From SCTD01 sp046593875 (GTDB lineage Bacteria > Actinomycetota > Actinomycetes > Mycobacteriales > SCTD01), in NCBI GenBank assembly GCA_046593875.1, contig JBKJQQ010000267.1, forward strand, positions 1 to 22,844: a stretch of 22,844 bases of DNA, given 5' to 3'. The position numbers were made by a program, and so were the translations under genes. Shown piece after piece: positions 6,639-13,259 of this stretch (positions within the stretch are counted from its first letter, which is position 1; each line of letters opens with the position of its first letter). The notes beneath the pieces are model-generated. The model saw only the letters and a list, made by a program, of their open reading frames with translations. It was not told where the DNA came from and searched no databases.

Positions 6639-7840
6639 GAGCCGGCCATCCCCGCGCGCACGCCGGCGGCGAACTTCGGCACCCGGACGGTCACCTTGGT
6701 GCCTGCGCCGACAGCGGTCTCGACCACCAGGCCGTGCTCGTCGCCGTACACCGCGCGCAGCCGCGCGTCGACGTTGCCGAGGCCTATCGACTGGTGCCCG
6801 TCGCCGTCCGGTCCGGCGGTCCCGGCGAGCACCGCGCGCACCCGCTCCGGATCGCTGCCGGCGCCGTCGTCCTCCACCGTGATGCGACACAGGCCGCCGT
6901 CGTCCTCCGCGATGACGGTGATGGTCCCGCTGCCGCGCCCCCTCTCCAGGCCGTGCTGAACGGCGTTCTCGACCAGCGGCTGCAGGCACAGGTACGGCAC
7001 CGCCACCGGCAGGACCTCGGGCGCCACGCGGAGCACCACCTGCAGCCGGTCGCCGAAGCGGGCCTTCTCCAGCAGCAGGTAGCGGTCGATCGACCGCAGC
7101 TCCTCGGCCAGGGTCGTGAACTCGCCGTGCGTGCGGCTGGAGTACCTGGTGAAGTCGGCGAAGTCGAGCAGCAGCTCGCGGGCGCGCTCCGGGTCGGTGC
7201 GGACGAAGGACGCGATCGCGGTCAGGGCGTTGAAGACGAAGTGCGGGCTGATCTGCGCGCGGAGGGCCCGGACCTGCGCCTCGGCCAGCCGGGCTCGCGA
7301 CTCGTCCAGCTCGGCGAGCTCGAGCTGCCCCGACACCCAGCGCGCCACCTCGGCCACCGCGGTGACGAGCCCGGCGCTCGGGGCGACGCCGTACGCCGCG
7401 AGGCTGCCCACGACCCGGTCGTCGAGCAGCAGCGGCGCGACGACCGCCGAGCGCACCGGGCACTCGACGTCACCGCACACGAGGTCGCTGACGACCGACG
7501 GGCGGCCCTGCTCCAGCGCCGTCCGGGCGACGTCGTGCGCGGCGGCGGCGTGCACCGGACCCGCGCCCTCCCAGGCGAGCAGTCGCTCGTTGTCGGTGAC
7601 GGCGACGGCGGCGCTGTCGAGCAGCGCACGCAGGTGGCGGGCGCTCCGCGTCGCGGCCTCGGGGGACAGCCCCTGGCGCAGCGGCGGCGCGGCCAGGCTG
7701 GCCTCGTGCAGCGCGGCGAACGTGGCGCGCTGCTCGACGGTCCCGAACGCCCGTCGGTCGCGGCGCGTCCACCACAGCACGAGCACCGGCAGCGCGAGGG
7801 CGACCGCCATCGCCGCTGCGACGAGCGCGCTGTCCGCCAT
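6635..7840 (-). CDS. LytS-like sensor histidine kinase with GAF domain
   Basis: The 401-residue kinase has one N-terminal membrane helix (about residues 4-24), then an input region of about 60-175 that resembles a GAF domain (SAVVAPLLLDDRVVGSLAAYG at 131-151, preceded by Cys122 and Cys127). A short coiled-coil linker leads to the His_kinase domain, with phospho-acceptor H200 in QISPHFVFNAL. The ATPase domain shows the N box VENAVQHG (N292), DDGAG (324-328) and SIGLGN (351-356). Unlike classical LytS it lacks the multi-helix 5TM sensor, so the signal may be cytoplasmic. The ATG at 7840 has no ribosome binding site but a TATCGT -10 box 8 nt upstream, suggesting a leaderless start for the operon. 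The downstream regulator overlaps by 4 bp. Confidence 0.94.
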   Translation of the reverse strand: MADSALVAAAMAVALALPVLVLWWTRRDRRAFGTVEQRATFAALHEASLAAPPLRQGLSPEAATRSARHLRALLDSAAVAVTDNERLLAWEGAGPVHAAAAHDVARTALEQGRPSVVSDLVCGDVECPVRSAVVAPLLLDDRVVGSLAAYGVAPSAGLVTAVAEVARWVSGQLELAELDESRARLAEAQVRALRAQISPHFVFNALTAIASFVRTDPERARELLLDFADFTRYSSRTHGEFTTLAEELRSIDRYLLLEKARFGDRLQVVLRVAPEVLPVAVPYLCLQPLVENAVQHGLERGRGSGTITVIAEDDGGLCRITVEDDGAGSDPERVRAVLAGTAGPDGDGHQSIGLGNVDARLRAVYGDEHGLVVETAVGAGTKVTVRVPKFAAGVRAGMAGS

Positions 7841-7848
7841 GCCGCGGG

Positions 7849-7854
7849 ACGATA
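7849..7854 (-). promoter_or_regulatory. -10 box of the kinase operon
   Basis: On the minus strand TATCGT (TANNNT) ends 8 nt before the ATG at 7840. No Shine-Dalgarno sequence is present, so transcription probably begins at the start codon. It lies back to back with the box at 7888-7893 in a 61-bp divergent region. Confidence 0.55.
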
Positions 7855-7887
7855 GGCCGCTGGCGCGCGGGACGCTGCCGGCCCGAC

Positions 7888-7893
7888 TAGCGT
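7888..7893 (+). promoter_or_regulatory. -10 box of the Fic-like gene
   Basis: TAGCGT fits TANNNT and ends 8 nt before the GTG at 7902. No ribosome binding site is visible. This supports both the GTG start and a leaderless transcript. Confidence 0.55.
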
Positions 7894-7901
7894 CGCGCCG
7901 C

Positions 7902-8738
7902 GTGACTGACCTGCTCGCGCCGCTCGTGGACCTGCCTGGCGTGGCCGACGCCGTGGCCCAGGCACGTACCGCCGTCGACGGACTGCTCTCGCACCGCGTC
8001 CTGCGTCGCGGCTCCGCGGAGGTGACCGCCGAGTCCGCCCTGCGCGGCGCCCGTGCCTCGGCCGAGCTCGAGGGCGCCGGCATCGAGCTCGAGCGGCTGC
8101 GCGGACAGCTGATGGGCGGCGGCACCGTCACCCTGCCGAGCAAGGACGACCGCGGGGCCCGCCTGGTCGAGGGCGCGGTCCGGCTGCACGCCGACCTCGG
8201 CCAGCTGCTCGTGCCGTGGCGGCACAGCCCGCGGCAGGCGCTGGCCCGGCTGCACGTGCTCGCCGCCTCCGAGGTGGTCCCGGACGCCGACGCGCTGGGG
8301 CGCCCGCGTCCGGTCGGGGCGCCGTACGACGACCCGGTCGACCTCGGACCGGCACCGGACCCGCTCGAGGTCGCGGCGCGCCTGGACGGGCTGGCGCGGG
8401 TCCTCACCGGCGGTACCTCCGCGCCGGCTGTCGTCGTCGCGGGCGTCGTGCAAGGCGAGCTGATGGCGCTGCGGGCGTTCGGGACGGCGGACGGGCTGGT
8501 GGCGCGGGCGGCTGCGCGGCTCGTCCTGATCGACCGCGGGCTGGACCCCAAGGCGGTGTCCGCGCCCGAGGTCGGGCACGCCGAGCTGCACCACGACTAC
8601 GCCGAGGCGCTGCGCGCGTACATCACCGGCGGCGAGGCCGGCGTCGCGACCTGGCTGGTCCACTGCGCCCAGGCCGTGGCGCTGGGTGCGCGCGAGGGGC
8701 TGGCCGTGTGCGAGGCCATCAAACGCGGGACGGTCTAG
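7902..8738 (+). CDS. Fic-fold protein with degenerate catalytic motif
   Basis: This 278-residue protein looks like an actinobacterial Fic/DOC relative, a family that normally transfers AMP or other nucleotides to target proteins. The N-terminal part carries SAELEG (residues 53-58), which fits the Fic inhibitory-helix motif [S/T]xxxE[G/N]. Where active enzymes have HPFx[D/E]GNGR, this protein reads RAFGTADGL (191-199), followed by VARAAARLVLIDRGLDP, which resembles the helix after the Fic loop. The catalytic histidine and the GNGR phosphate-binding residues are missing, so adenylylation activity is unlikely. Comparable genes near acs in other actinobacteria are often loosely labelled oxidoreductases. 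The GTG start is supported by the leaderless promoter; a terminator hairpin follows the stop. It is divergent from the kinase operon. The Fic-fold call is by motif only. Confidence 0.75.
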   Translation: MTDLLAPLVDLPGVADAVAQARTAVDGLLSHRVLRRGSAEVTAESALRGARASAELEGAGIELERLRGQLMGGGTVTLPSKDDRGARLVEGAVRLHADLGQLLVPWRHSPRQALARLHVLAASEVVPDADALGRPRPVGAPYDDPVDLGPAPDPLEVAARLDGLARVLTGGTSAPAVVVAGVVQGELMALRAFGTADGLVARAAARLVLIDRGLDPKAVSAPEVGHAELHHDYAEALRAYITGGEAGVATWLVHCAQAVALGAREGLAVCEAIKRGTV

Positions 8739-8752
8739 CCGAGAGAACGGGA

Positions 8753-8780
8753 ACGGCGGCCCTCCGAGGAGGGCCGCCGT
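8753..8780. terminator. Hairpin terminator
   Basis: A perfect inverted repeat pairs 8753-8765 (ACGGCGGCCCTCC) with 8768-8780, 15 bp past the stop of the Fic-like gene. Read on the minus strand the hairpin is followed by TTCCCGTTCTCT, a more typical terminator tail. It may therefore also end a minus-strand transcript from the gap region. Confidence 0.8.
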
Positions 8781-8982
8781 CGCCATGCGCGGGCGTCAGG
8801 TGATCAAAGCGTGCACGTTGTCCGTCGGGAGGTTCCCTGTGGGTGCTGACGATCCTTTCGGAAGGGCGGCGGGTCCTCTCGACGTGCCTCTCGCGGCTGG
8901 TCGCACGTGGGTACCTGGCTCTCGCGCACGGACCGCCGTCGAGGAGGTCTAGCCTGCCCGCTGGCGGTGGTCCGTATCGACA

Positions 8983-9011
8983 GTTGTACGCCTGCTTCCG
9001 GAACCGCGCAA
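8983..9011 (-). promoter_or_regulatory. Sigma70-type promoter candidate reading into the gap
   Basis: On the minus strand TTGCGC (9006-9011) and TACAAC (8983-8988) are separated by exactly 17 bp. Transcription would start near 8976 and run toward the hairpin at 8753-8780. No open reading frame with a ribosome binding site follows closely. Confidence 0.35.
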
Positions 9012-9018
9012 GTGTCGA

Positions 9019-9034
9019 TGTGATGACGGTCACA
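9019..9034. promoter_or_regulatory. Crp/GlxR-type binding palindrome
   Basis: TGTGATGACGGTCACA has perfect TGTGA and TCACA half-sites around a 6-bp spacer, the consensus form for cAMP-receptor-family regulators. A second 8-bp palindrome, TGACGTCA, follows directly at 9035-9042. The site sits just upstream of the promoter candidate at 8983-9011 and is not next to any recognised gene start. Confidence 0.5.
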
Positions 9035-9043
9035 TGACGTCAG

Positions 9044-9135
9044 CGGCTGTCTTCTCTTGCGCCTACCGGCTGTCTTCTCTTGCGCCTACCGGCTGTCCTC
9101 GCTTGCGCCTATCGGCTGTCCTCGCTTGCGCCTAC
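9044..9135. repeat. Four tandem copies of a 23-bp unit
   Basis: Four contiguous 23-bp units lie at 9044-9066, 9067-9089, 9090-9112 and 9113-9135. All share CGGCTGTC, then YTCK, then CTTGCGCCTAY. Units 1 and 2 are identical (TTCT variant); units 3 and 4 share the CTCG variant and differ only in the last base. The last unit supplies the TAG stop of the HAD phosphatase gene, so the array forms the start of that gene's 3' untranslated region. The two-by-two variant pattern suggests stepwise duplication. Confidence 0.95.
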
Positions 9136-9917
9136 CGGCGACGGCCGGCCCACCACGCGAGGCCGAAAGCGCCTGCTGCCAAGGCGACTCCGGCATAGGC
9201 CGCGGGAGGTCCGGGCGGTGCTGACAAGGGCACGCGGCGCGATCTCACGCGTACGGGACGCTTGAACTCGCGCAGCCGCCAGCCCTGCTCGGCGGCATGA
9301 CGGCGCAGCGGCTTGTCGGGGTTGACCGCCACCGGATTGCCGACGGCCTCGAGCATCGGGCGGTCGGTGAAGGAGTCGCTGTAGGCCCAGCACTGCGCGA
9401 GGTCGTAGCCGCGCTGCTCCGCGAGCTCGCGGATCGCGACGGCCTTGCCCTCGCCGTAGGCGTAGAACGCGATCTCGCCGGTGTACCTGCCGTCCTCCAC
9501 CACCATCCGGGTCGCGACGACCTGGTCCACGCCGAGCATGTCGCCGATCGGGCCGACGACCTCCTCGCCGCTGCTGCTGACGATGACGACGTCGCGCCCG
9601 GCGGCGTGGTGCTCGTCGAACAGCGCCACGGCCTCGGCGTAGACCATCGGGTCGATGAGCTCGTGCAGGGTCTCGGCGACGATCGCGTTGACGGTCTCGA
9701 CCGGCCACCCCGCGCACAGCGTCTTCAGGTAGTCGCGCATCCGGTCCATCGAGTCCTCGTCCGCGCCCTGCAGGAGATAGACGAACTGCGCGAACGAGCT
9801 CTTGAGGACGGCGCGCCGGTTGACCAGCCCGCCCTTGTAGAACGGCCGGCTGAAGGCGAGCGTGCTGCTCTTCGCGATGACGGTCTTGTCGAGGTCGAAG
9901 AAGGCGGCGGCACTCAC
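9132..9917 (-). CDS. HAD-IB family phosphatase (SerB-like) with C-terminal membrane segment
   Basis: The 261-residue protein belongs to HAD subfamily IB, the SerB-like hydrolases that use a phospho-aspartate intermediate. Catalytic motifs are DLDKT (nucleophile D8, general acid D10), VIVSSSGEE (111-119), K158 and the YSDSFTDRPML segment with D181 and D185. A single hydrophobic stretch near 238-258 ends in GRRR, so the protein may be tail-anchored to the membrane. Homologues lie next to the Tad/Ssd locus in Mycobacterium (Rv3661) and other actinobacteria; the substrate is not established. The GTG start at 9917 lacks a ribosome binding site but has a TACCCT -10 box 6 nt upstream, so the mRNA is probably leaderless. 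The stop lies in the 23-bp tandem repeat. It is divergent from the 6C RNA and ssd. Confidence 0.92.
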   Translation of the reverse strand: MSAAAFFDLDKTVIAKSSTLAFSRPFYKGGLVNRRAVLKSSFAQFVYLLQGADEDSMDRMRDYLKTLCAGWPVETVNAIVAETLHELIDPMVYAEAVALFDEHHAAGRDVVIVSSSGEEVVGPIGDMLGVDQVVATRMVVEDGRYTGEIAFYAYGEGKAVAIRELAEQRGYDLAQCWAYSDSFTDRPMLEAVGNPVAVNPDKPLRRHAAEQGWRLREFKRPVRVRSRRVPLSAPPGPPAAYAGVALAAGAFGLAWWAGRRR

Positions 9918-9923
9918 GCGGTC

Positions 9924-9929
9924 AGGGTA
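9924..9929 (-). promoter_or_regulatory. -10 box of the HAD phosphatase gene
   Basis: TACCCT on the minus strand matches TANNNT and ends 6 nt before the GTG at 9917. No Shine-Dalgarno sequence is present, consistent with a leaderless transcript. Confidence 0.55.
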
Positions 9930-10015
9930 GGGCGGTGTGGCCTGACGGCGACGGTTTCGGTTGCCTCGAGGCGGGGACAGGGCTGGTACCGGTGCACGCC
10001 CCCGGTCATGGACGG

Positions 10016-10086
10016 GTCCGGCTCAACCCCCCCCGGAGTCGGACCCAGCGAGACGACCCCCGCCACCCCCCCCGGCGGGGGTCGTC
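10016..10086 (+). ncRNA. 6C RNA (two C-loop hairpins)
   Basis: Two hairpins each present a run of eight cytosines in the loop, the defining trait of the actinobacterial 6C RNA. Hairpin 1 pairs GTCCGGCTC (10016-10024) with 10036-10044, including one G-U pair, around AACCCCCCCCG. Hairpin 2 pairs GACGACCCCCGCC (10052-10064) perfectly with 10074-10086 around ACCCCCCCC. The location, between the HAD gene and ssd and in the ssd direction, is the same as for the M. tuberculosis B11/6C RNA. The true 5' end is probably 10-25 nt further upstream; a TTGCCT at 9961-9966 and GGTACC near 9985 are weak promoter candidates. Hairpin 2 may act as terminator. C-rich loops of this RNA are thought to pair with G-rich ribosome binding sites. 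Confidence 0.88.
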
Positions 10087-10103
10087 CACGTGTCCGGGGT
10101 CCT

Positions 10104-10132
10104 CTGTCAAGGCCGGGTGTGGACATCCACAG
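10104..10132. promoter_or_regulatory. Bipartite motif upstream of ssd
   Basis: CTGTCAA (10104-10110), 13 bp, then CATCCACAG (10124-10132) recurs with a 15-bp gap upstream of the flp-type gene at 14017-14047. The right half here is part of the palindrome TGTGGACATCCACA at 10118-10131. It lies about 95 bp before the ssd start. It may be a regulator site or promoter element shared by the two parts of the Tad locus; the regulator is unknown. Confidence 0.45.
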
Positions 10133-10225
10133 GTGCGTCGGGGGCTCTCGCGCCCCGGGTCGCCGTCGCGTGGGGTGGCGTCCTCGCGCCGCACCCGCAC
10201 GGCGCCGCCGCCGCGGAGGCCCGCT

Positions 10226-11302
10226 GTGTCCGGACGACTGCCCGCTCGCTCCCTCGTCGTCACCGCCGACCCCGACGTCCTCGACGACCTGCTCCGCCTG
10301 GCCGCGACCGCCGGCACCGAGTTGGAGGTCGCGACGGACGGGGCTACGGCCCGGCGGTCCTGGTCGACCGCCCCCCTCGTCGTCGTCGCCGCGGACGCCG
10401 TCGACGGCTGCGCCCGGCTGCGGCTGGCCCGCCGCGCGGAGGTGGTGCTGCTGGGCCAGGACCTCGACGACGCCGGCATCTGGCAGCGGGCGGTCGAGCT
10501 CGGTGCCGCGCACGTGGTCTTCCTGCCCGACGCCGAGCAGTGGCTGACCGAGCGCTTCGCCGACGCCGCCGAGACCCGCGGGCAGGACGGCACGCTGGTC
10601 GCCGTGCTCGGCGGCCGCGGCGGCGCGGGAGCGACCGTCTTCGCCAGCGCGCTCGCGGTGACCGCGAGCCGCTCGGGCCGCAGCACGCTGCTGGTGGACG
10701 GGGACCCGCTCGGCGGTGGCATCGACCTGGTCTTCGGCGGCGAGGACGACCGCGGGCTGCGCTGGCCGGGGCTGCTGTCGACGCGCGGGCGGGTGCCCGC
10801 GGCGGCGCTGTCCGGGGCGCTGCCGCGGATGCAGGGCCTGTCCGTCCTGTCCTGGGACCGCGGGCGCACCGACGCCGTCCCGCTGGAGGCCCTCGACGCG
10901 GTCCTGTCGGCCGGCCGCCGCGCGCACGACCTCGTCGTCGTCGACCTCCCCCGCGCTCTCGACGAGGCCGGTCGGGCCGTGCTCGCGGCCGCCACCACGA
11001 CGGTCCTCGTGGTGCCGACGGAGGTCCGCGCCGCGGCCGCCGCCGCGCGGGTCGCCGCCGCCGTCGGTGCGCTCTGCCTGGACCTTCGCCTGGTCACCCG
11101 CGGCCCGTCGCCGTCTGGGCTGCGCGGCGACCAGGTGGCCGGGGCGATGGGTCTGCCGCTGCTGGCCCACCTCAAGCCCGAGCCCGGTCTGGACGTCGCG
11201 CTCGAGCACGGCGAGCCGCCGGCCCAGCGCGACCGCGGTCCGCTGTCGCTGGCCTGTGGACGGCTGCTCGACGACCTCCTGCCGCAGCGCCTGGCCGCAT
11301 GA
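10226..11302 (+). CDS. ssd: Ssd/CpaE-like (TadZ-type) MinD-superfamily protein
   Basis: The 358-residue protein is the actinobacterial CpaE homologue found beside Tad genes, known in M. tuberculosis as Ssd; this class helps localise the pilus machine, and Ssd has been linked to septum control. Residues 1-115 resemble an atypical receiver domain (LVVTADPDVLDDLLRLAA). The MinD-like domain starts near 121. Its P-loop is GGRGGAGAT (129-137), where the usual KGGxGKT lysines are replaced by Arg and Ala. LLVDGDPLGGG (155-165) and DLVVVDLPR further on match the switch and Walker B regions. The GTG start is chosen because GGAGG lies 6 nt upstream; longer in-frame extensions would cross the 6C RNA. Its stop overlaps tadA by 4 bp (ATGA). 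Confidence 0.9.
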   Translation: MSGRLPARSLVVTADPDVLDDLLRLAATAGTELEVATDGATARRSWSTAPLVVVAADAVDGCARLRLARRAEVVLLGQDLDDAGIWQRAVELGAAHVVFLPDAEQWLTERFADAAETRGQDGTLVAVLGGRGGAGATVFASALAVTASRSGRSTLLVDGDPLGGGIDLVFGGEDDRGLRWPGLLSTRGRVPAAALSGALPRMQGLSVLSWDRGRTDAVPLEALDAVLSAGRRAHDLVVVDLPRALDEAGRAVLAAATTTVLVVPTEVRAAAAAARVAAAVGALCLDLRLVTRGPSPSGLRGDQVAGAMGLPLLAHLKPEPGLDVALEHGEPPAQRDRGPLSLACGRLLDDLLPQRLAA

Positions 11303-12462
11303 CGGTCCTGGACCCCGCGCTGCTCGACCGGGTCCGCCGCCGGGTCGCGACCTCCGGCGCACCGGTGACCGCGGCGGCCGTGGCCTCGGCGCTGCGCTCG
11401 GAGGGAGGGGCCCTGCGGGGGGACGCCGAGCTGCTGCCGGTGCTGCGCCTGCTGCAGAGCGAGATCACCGGAGCCGGTCCGCTCGAGCCGCTGCTGCGGG
11501 ACCCGCGGGTGACCGACGTGCTGGTCAACGCCCACGACGAGGTCTGGGTCGATCGCGGTGACGGGCTCGAGCGGGTGCCGGTCCGGTTCCCCGACGACCT
11601 GGCCGTGCGCCGGCTCGCCCAGCGCCTGGCCGCACCCACCGGCCGGCGCCTCGACGACGCGCAGCCGTGGGTGGACGCGCGCCTGGCGGACGGCGTGCGC
11701 CTGCACGCGGTGCTGCCCCCGATCGCCCCCGGTGGGACGTGCCTGTCGCTGCGGGTGCCGCGGTCGCGGGTGTTCACGCTCGACGAGCTCGTCGCCGCCG
11801 GCTCGGTGCCTGCTGCGGGTGCCGCGCTGCTCGCGCGACTGGTGGCGTCCCGGACGGCCTTCCTCATCACGGGCGGCACCGGGACCGGCAAGACCACCCT
11901 GCTGTCGGCCCTGCTCTCGCTGGTCGCGGCCACGGACCGGCTGCTGCTCGTGGAGGACGCCGGCGAGCTCGCCCCTGCCCACCCGCACGTCGTGCGGCTC
12001 GAGGCCCGCCCGCCCAACCTCGAGGGCGCCGGTGCGGTGACGCTGCGGGACCTGGTGCGGCAGGCGCTGCGCATGCGGCCGGACCGCGTCGTGGTGGGCG
12101 AGGTGCGCGGCGCAGAGGTGGTCGACCTGCTGGCCGCCCTCAACACCGGCCACGAGGGCGGCTGCGGCACCCTGCACGCCAATTCCGCCGCGGACGTGCC
12201 GGCCCGCCTCGAGGCGCTGGCCGCGGTCGCCGGGCTGGGGCGCGAGGCGCTGCACAGCCAGCTGGCCTCGGGGCTGCGGGTGGCCGTGCACCTGGTGCGC
12301 GGACCGGACGGCCAGCGGCGGGTCGCGCAGGTCTGCGTGCTGAGGCGCGGGACGGACGGGCTGGTGCGCGCCGAGCCGGCGTGGAGCTGGGACGGGACCG
12401 CGTCGGCGGGCGACCTCGGTGGCGGCTGGCCCGAGCTCGACGACCTGCTGCCGGCGCCGTGA
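11299..12462 (+). CDS. tadA: TadA/CpaF-type secretion ATPase
   Basis: This 387-residue protein is the hexameric motor ATPase that drives Tad/Flp pilus assembly at the cytoplasmic face of the membrane. The N-terminal domain contains EITGAGPLEPLLRDPRVTDVLVN (about 55-77). The motor domain has Walker A GGTGTGKT (192-199), the Asp box LLVEDAGE (216-223), Walker B with E268 in DRVVVGEVRG, and the His box TGHEGGCGTLHAN (283-295). All key residues are intact. In related clusters the family is called helicase/secretion neighbourhood ATPase. The ATG overlaps the ssd stop and the stop overlaps the tadB start, so translation is coupled throughout. Confidence 0.95.
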   Translation: MTVLDPALLDRVRRRVATSGAPVTAAAVASALRSEGGALRGDAELLPVLRLLQSEITGAGPLEPLLRDPRVTDVLVNAHDEVWVDRGDGLERVPVRFPDDLAVRRLAQRLAAPTGRRLDDAQPWVDARLADGVRLHAVLPPIAPGGTCLSLRVPRSRVFTLDELVAAGSVPAAGAALLARLVASRTAFLITGGTGTGKTTLLSALLSLVAATDRLLLVEDAGELAPAHPHVVRLEARPPNLEGAGAVTLRDLVRQALRMRPDRVVVGEVRGAEVVDLLAALNTGHEGGCGTLHANSAADVPARLEALAAVAGLGREALHSQLASGLRVAVHLVRGPDGQRRVAQVCVLRRGTDGLVRAEPAWSWDGTASAGDLGGGWPELDDLLPAP

Positions 12463-13259
12463 GCGGGGTGCTGCCGGCGGCGGCCCTCGCCGGGGCGGCG
12501 GCTGCCGTCCTGGTCGCGCTGCCGCAGCCGGGCTCCCTGCGGTTCCGCGCGCTGTCTTCGCCGAACTCCCGACGCCCGGCCCGGCTGTCGTGGAGCCCGC
12601 TGCTGCTCGTCGTCCCGGTCGCGCTCGTGCTGGGCCCGGTGGCTGCCGGGCTCACCGCCCTCGCGGTGGTCTTGGGGGACCGCCTGGGGCGCCGACGGGT
12701 CCTGGCGAAGGCGGCTGCTGCCGAGCGTGCCGGGGCGGTGGAGGCGTGCGGCGTGCTGGCCGCCGAGCTGCGCTCCGGCCGGGACCCGGCGGAGGCGTTG
12801 GCTGCGGCGGCGTCGGTCGCGGCCGGTCCGTCCCGGACGGCGCTGTCCTCCGCCGCGGCTGCAGCGCGCCTCGGTGGGGACGTGCCGGGTGCTCTGACGT
12901 CCTCCGTGGGCAGCGCTGTTGCGCCCGAGCTGCGGGCGCTGGCGGCGTGCTGGTCGGTGTGCGCCTCCTCCGGCAGCGGACTGGCCACCTCCGTCGAGCG
13001 GCTCGAGGAGGGCCTGCGCGCCGAGCAGGCCCAGCGACGCGCGGTCGACGCCGAGCTGGCCGGACCGCGGGCCACCGCCGGACTGCTGGCCGTGCTGCCC
13101 GCTGCCGGGCTGCTCATGGCGGCCGGCCTCGGGGCCGACCCGCTGCACGTCCTGCTGGGCACGCCGCTCGGGCTCGTCTGCCTCGTGGTCGGACTGGGGT
13201 TGGACGGGCTCGGCGTGCTGTGGACCGGACGGCTGGTCCGGCGGGTCAGTCTGCGATGA
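12459..13259 (+). CDS. tadB: TadB-like integral membrane platform protein
   Basis: The product is about 266 residues, shorter than many TadB proteins. Two N-terminal hydrophobic segments (roughly 2-22 and 46-70) precede a T2SSF-type helical domain (about 95-200) with EACGVLAAELRSGRDPAEAL and a typical SGSGLATSVERLEEGLRAEQAQRRAVDAELAGPRATAGLLAVLP pattern split across two lines of helices. Two C-terminal membrane helices follow (about 206-224 and 230-252). TadB and TadC form the membrane platform turned by TadA. The GTG start overlaps the tadA stop (GTGA), and its stop overlaps the tadC start (ATGA). Assignment rests on domain pattern plus order. Confidence 0.88.
   Translation: MSGVLPAAALAGAAAAVLVALPQPGSLRFRALSSPNSRRPARLSWSPLLLVVPVALVLGPVAAGLTALAVVLGDRLGRRRVLAKAAAAERAGAVEACGVLAAELRSGRDPAEALAAAASVAAGPSRTALSSAAAAARLGGDVPGALTSSVGSAVAPELRALAACWSVCASSGSGLATSVERLEEGLRAEQAQRRAVDAELAGPRATAGLLAVLPAAGLLMAAGLGADPLHVLLGTPLGLVCLVVGLGLDGLGVLWTGRLVRRVSLR

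Larger units (their letters stand above)
8781..9043. other. Gap between convergent genes; possible small-RNA locus
   Basis: No convincing protein gene lies between the hairpin and the tandem repeat. A 104-codon minus-strand frame exists but is Arg/Pro-rich, lacks a ribosome binding site and would run through the terminator, so I do not call it. On the minus strand, sequence from about 8976 to 8927 can fold into a stem pairing CGGACC with GGTCCG. Together with the promoter-like sequence at 8983-9011 and the terminator at 8753-8780, a roughly 220-nt untranslated RNA is conceivable. This is speculative. Confidence 0.35.

Noticed and set aside
7818..7830. Partial match (GACGAGCG) to the operator unit at the kinase start
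   Set aside because: Only 8 of 12 bases match, no tandem partner 20 bp away, and it lies in coding sequence; not called as a third operator.
8719..9033. 104-codon minus-strand frame in the convergent gap
   Set aside because: Arg/Pro-rich, no ribosome binding site, and it would read through the terminator hairpin into the Fic-like gene's 3' end.
9935..10225. In-frame N-terminal extension of ssd
   Set aside because: It would cross the 6C RNA hairpins; the GTG at 10226 has a proper GGAGG site and the homologous N-terminus.
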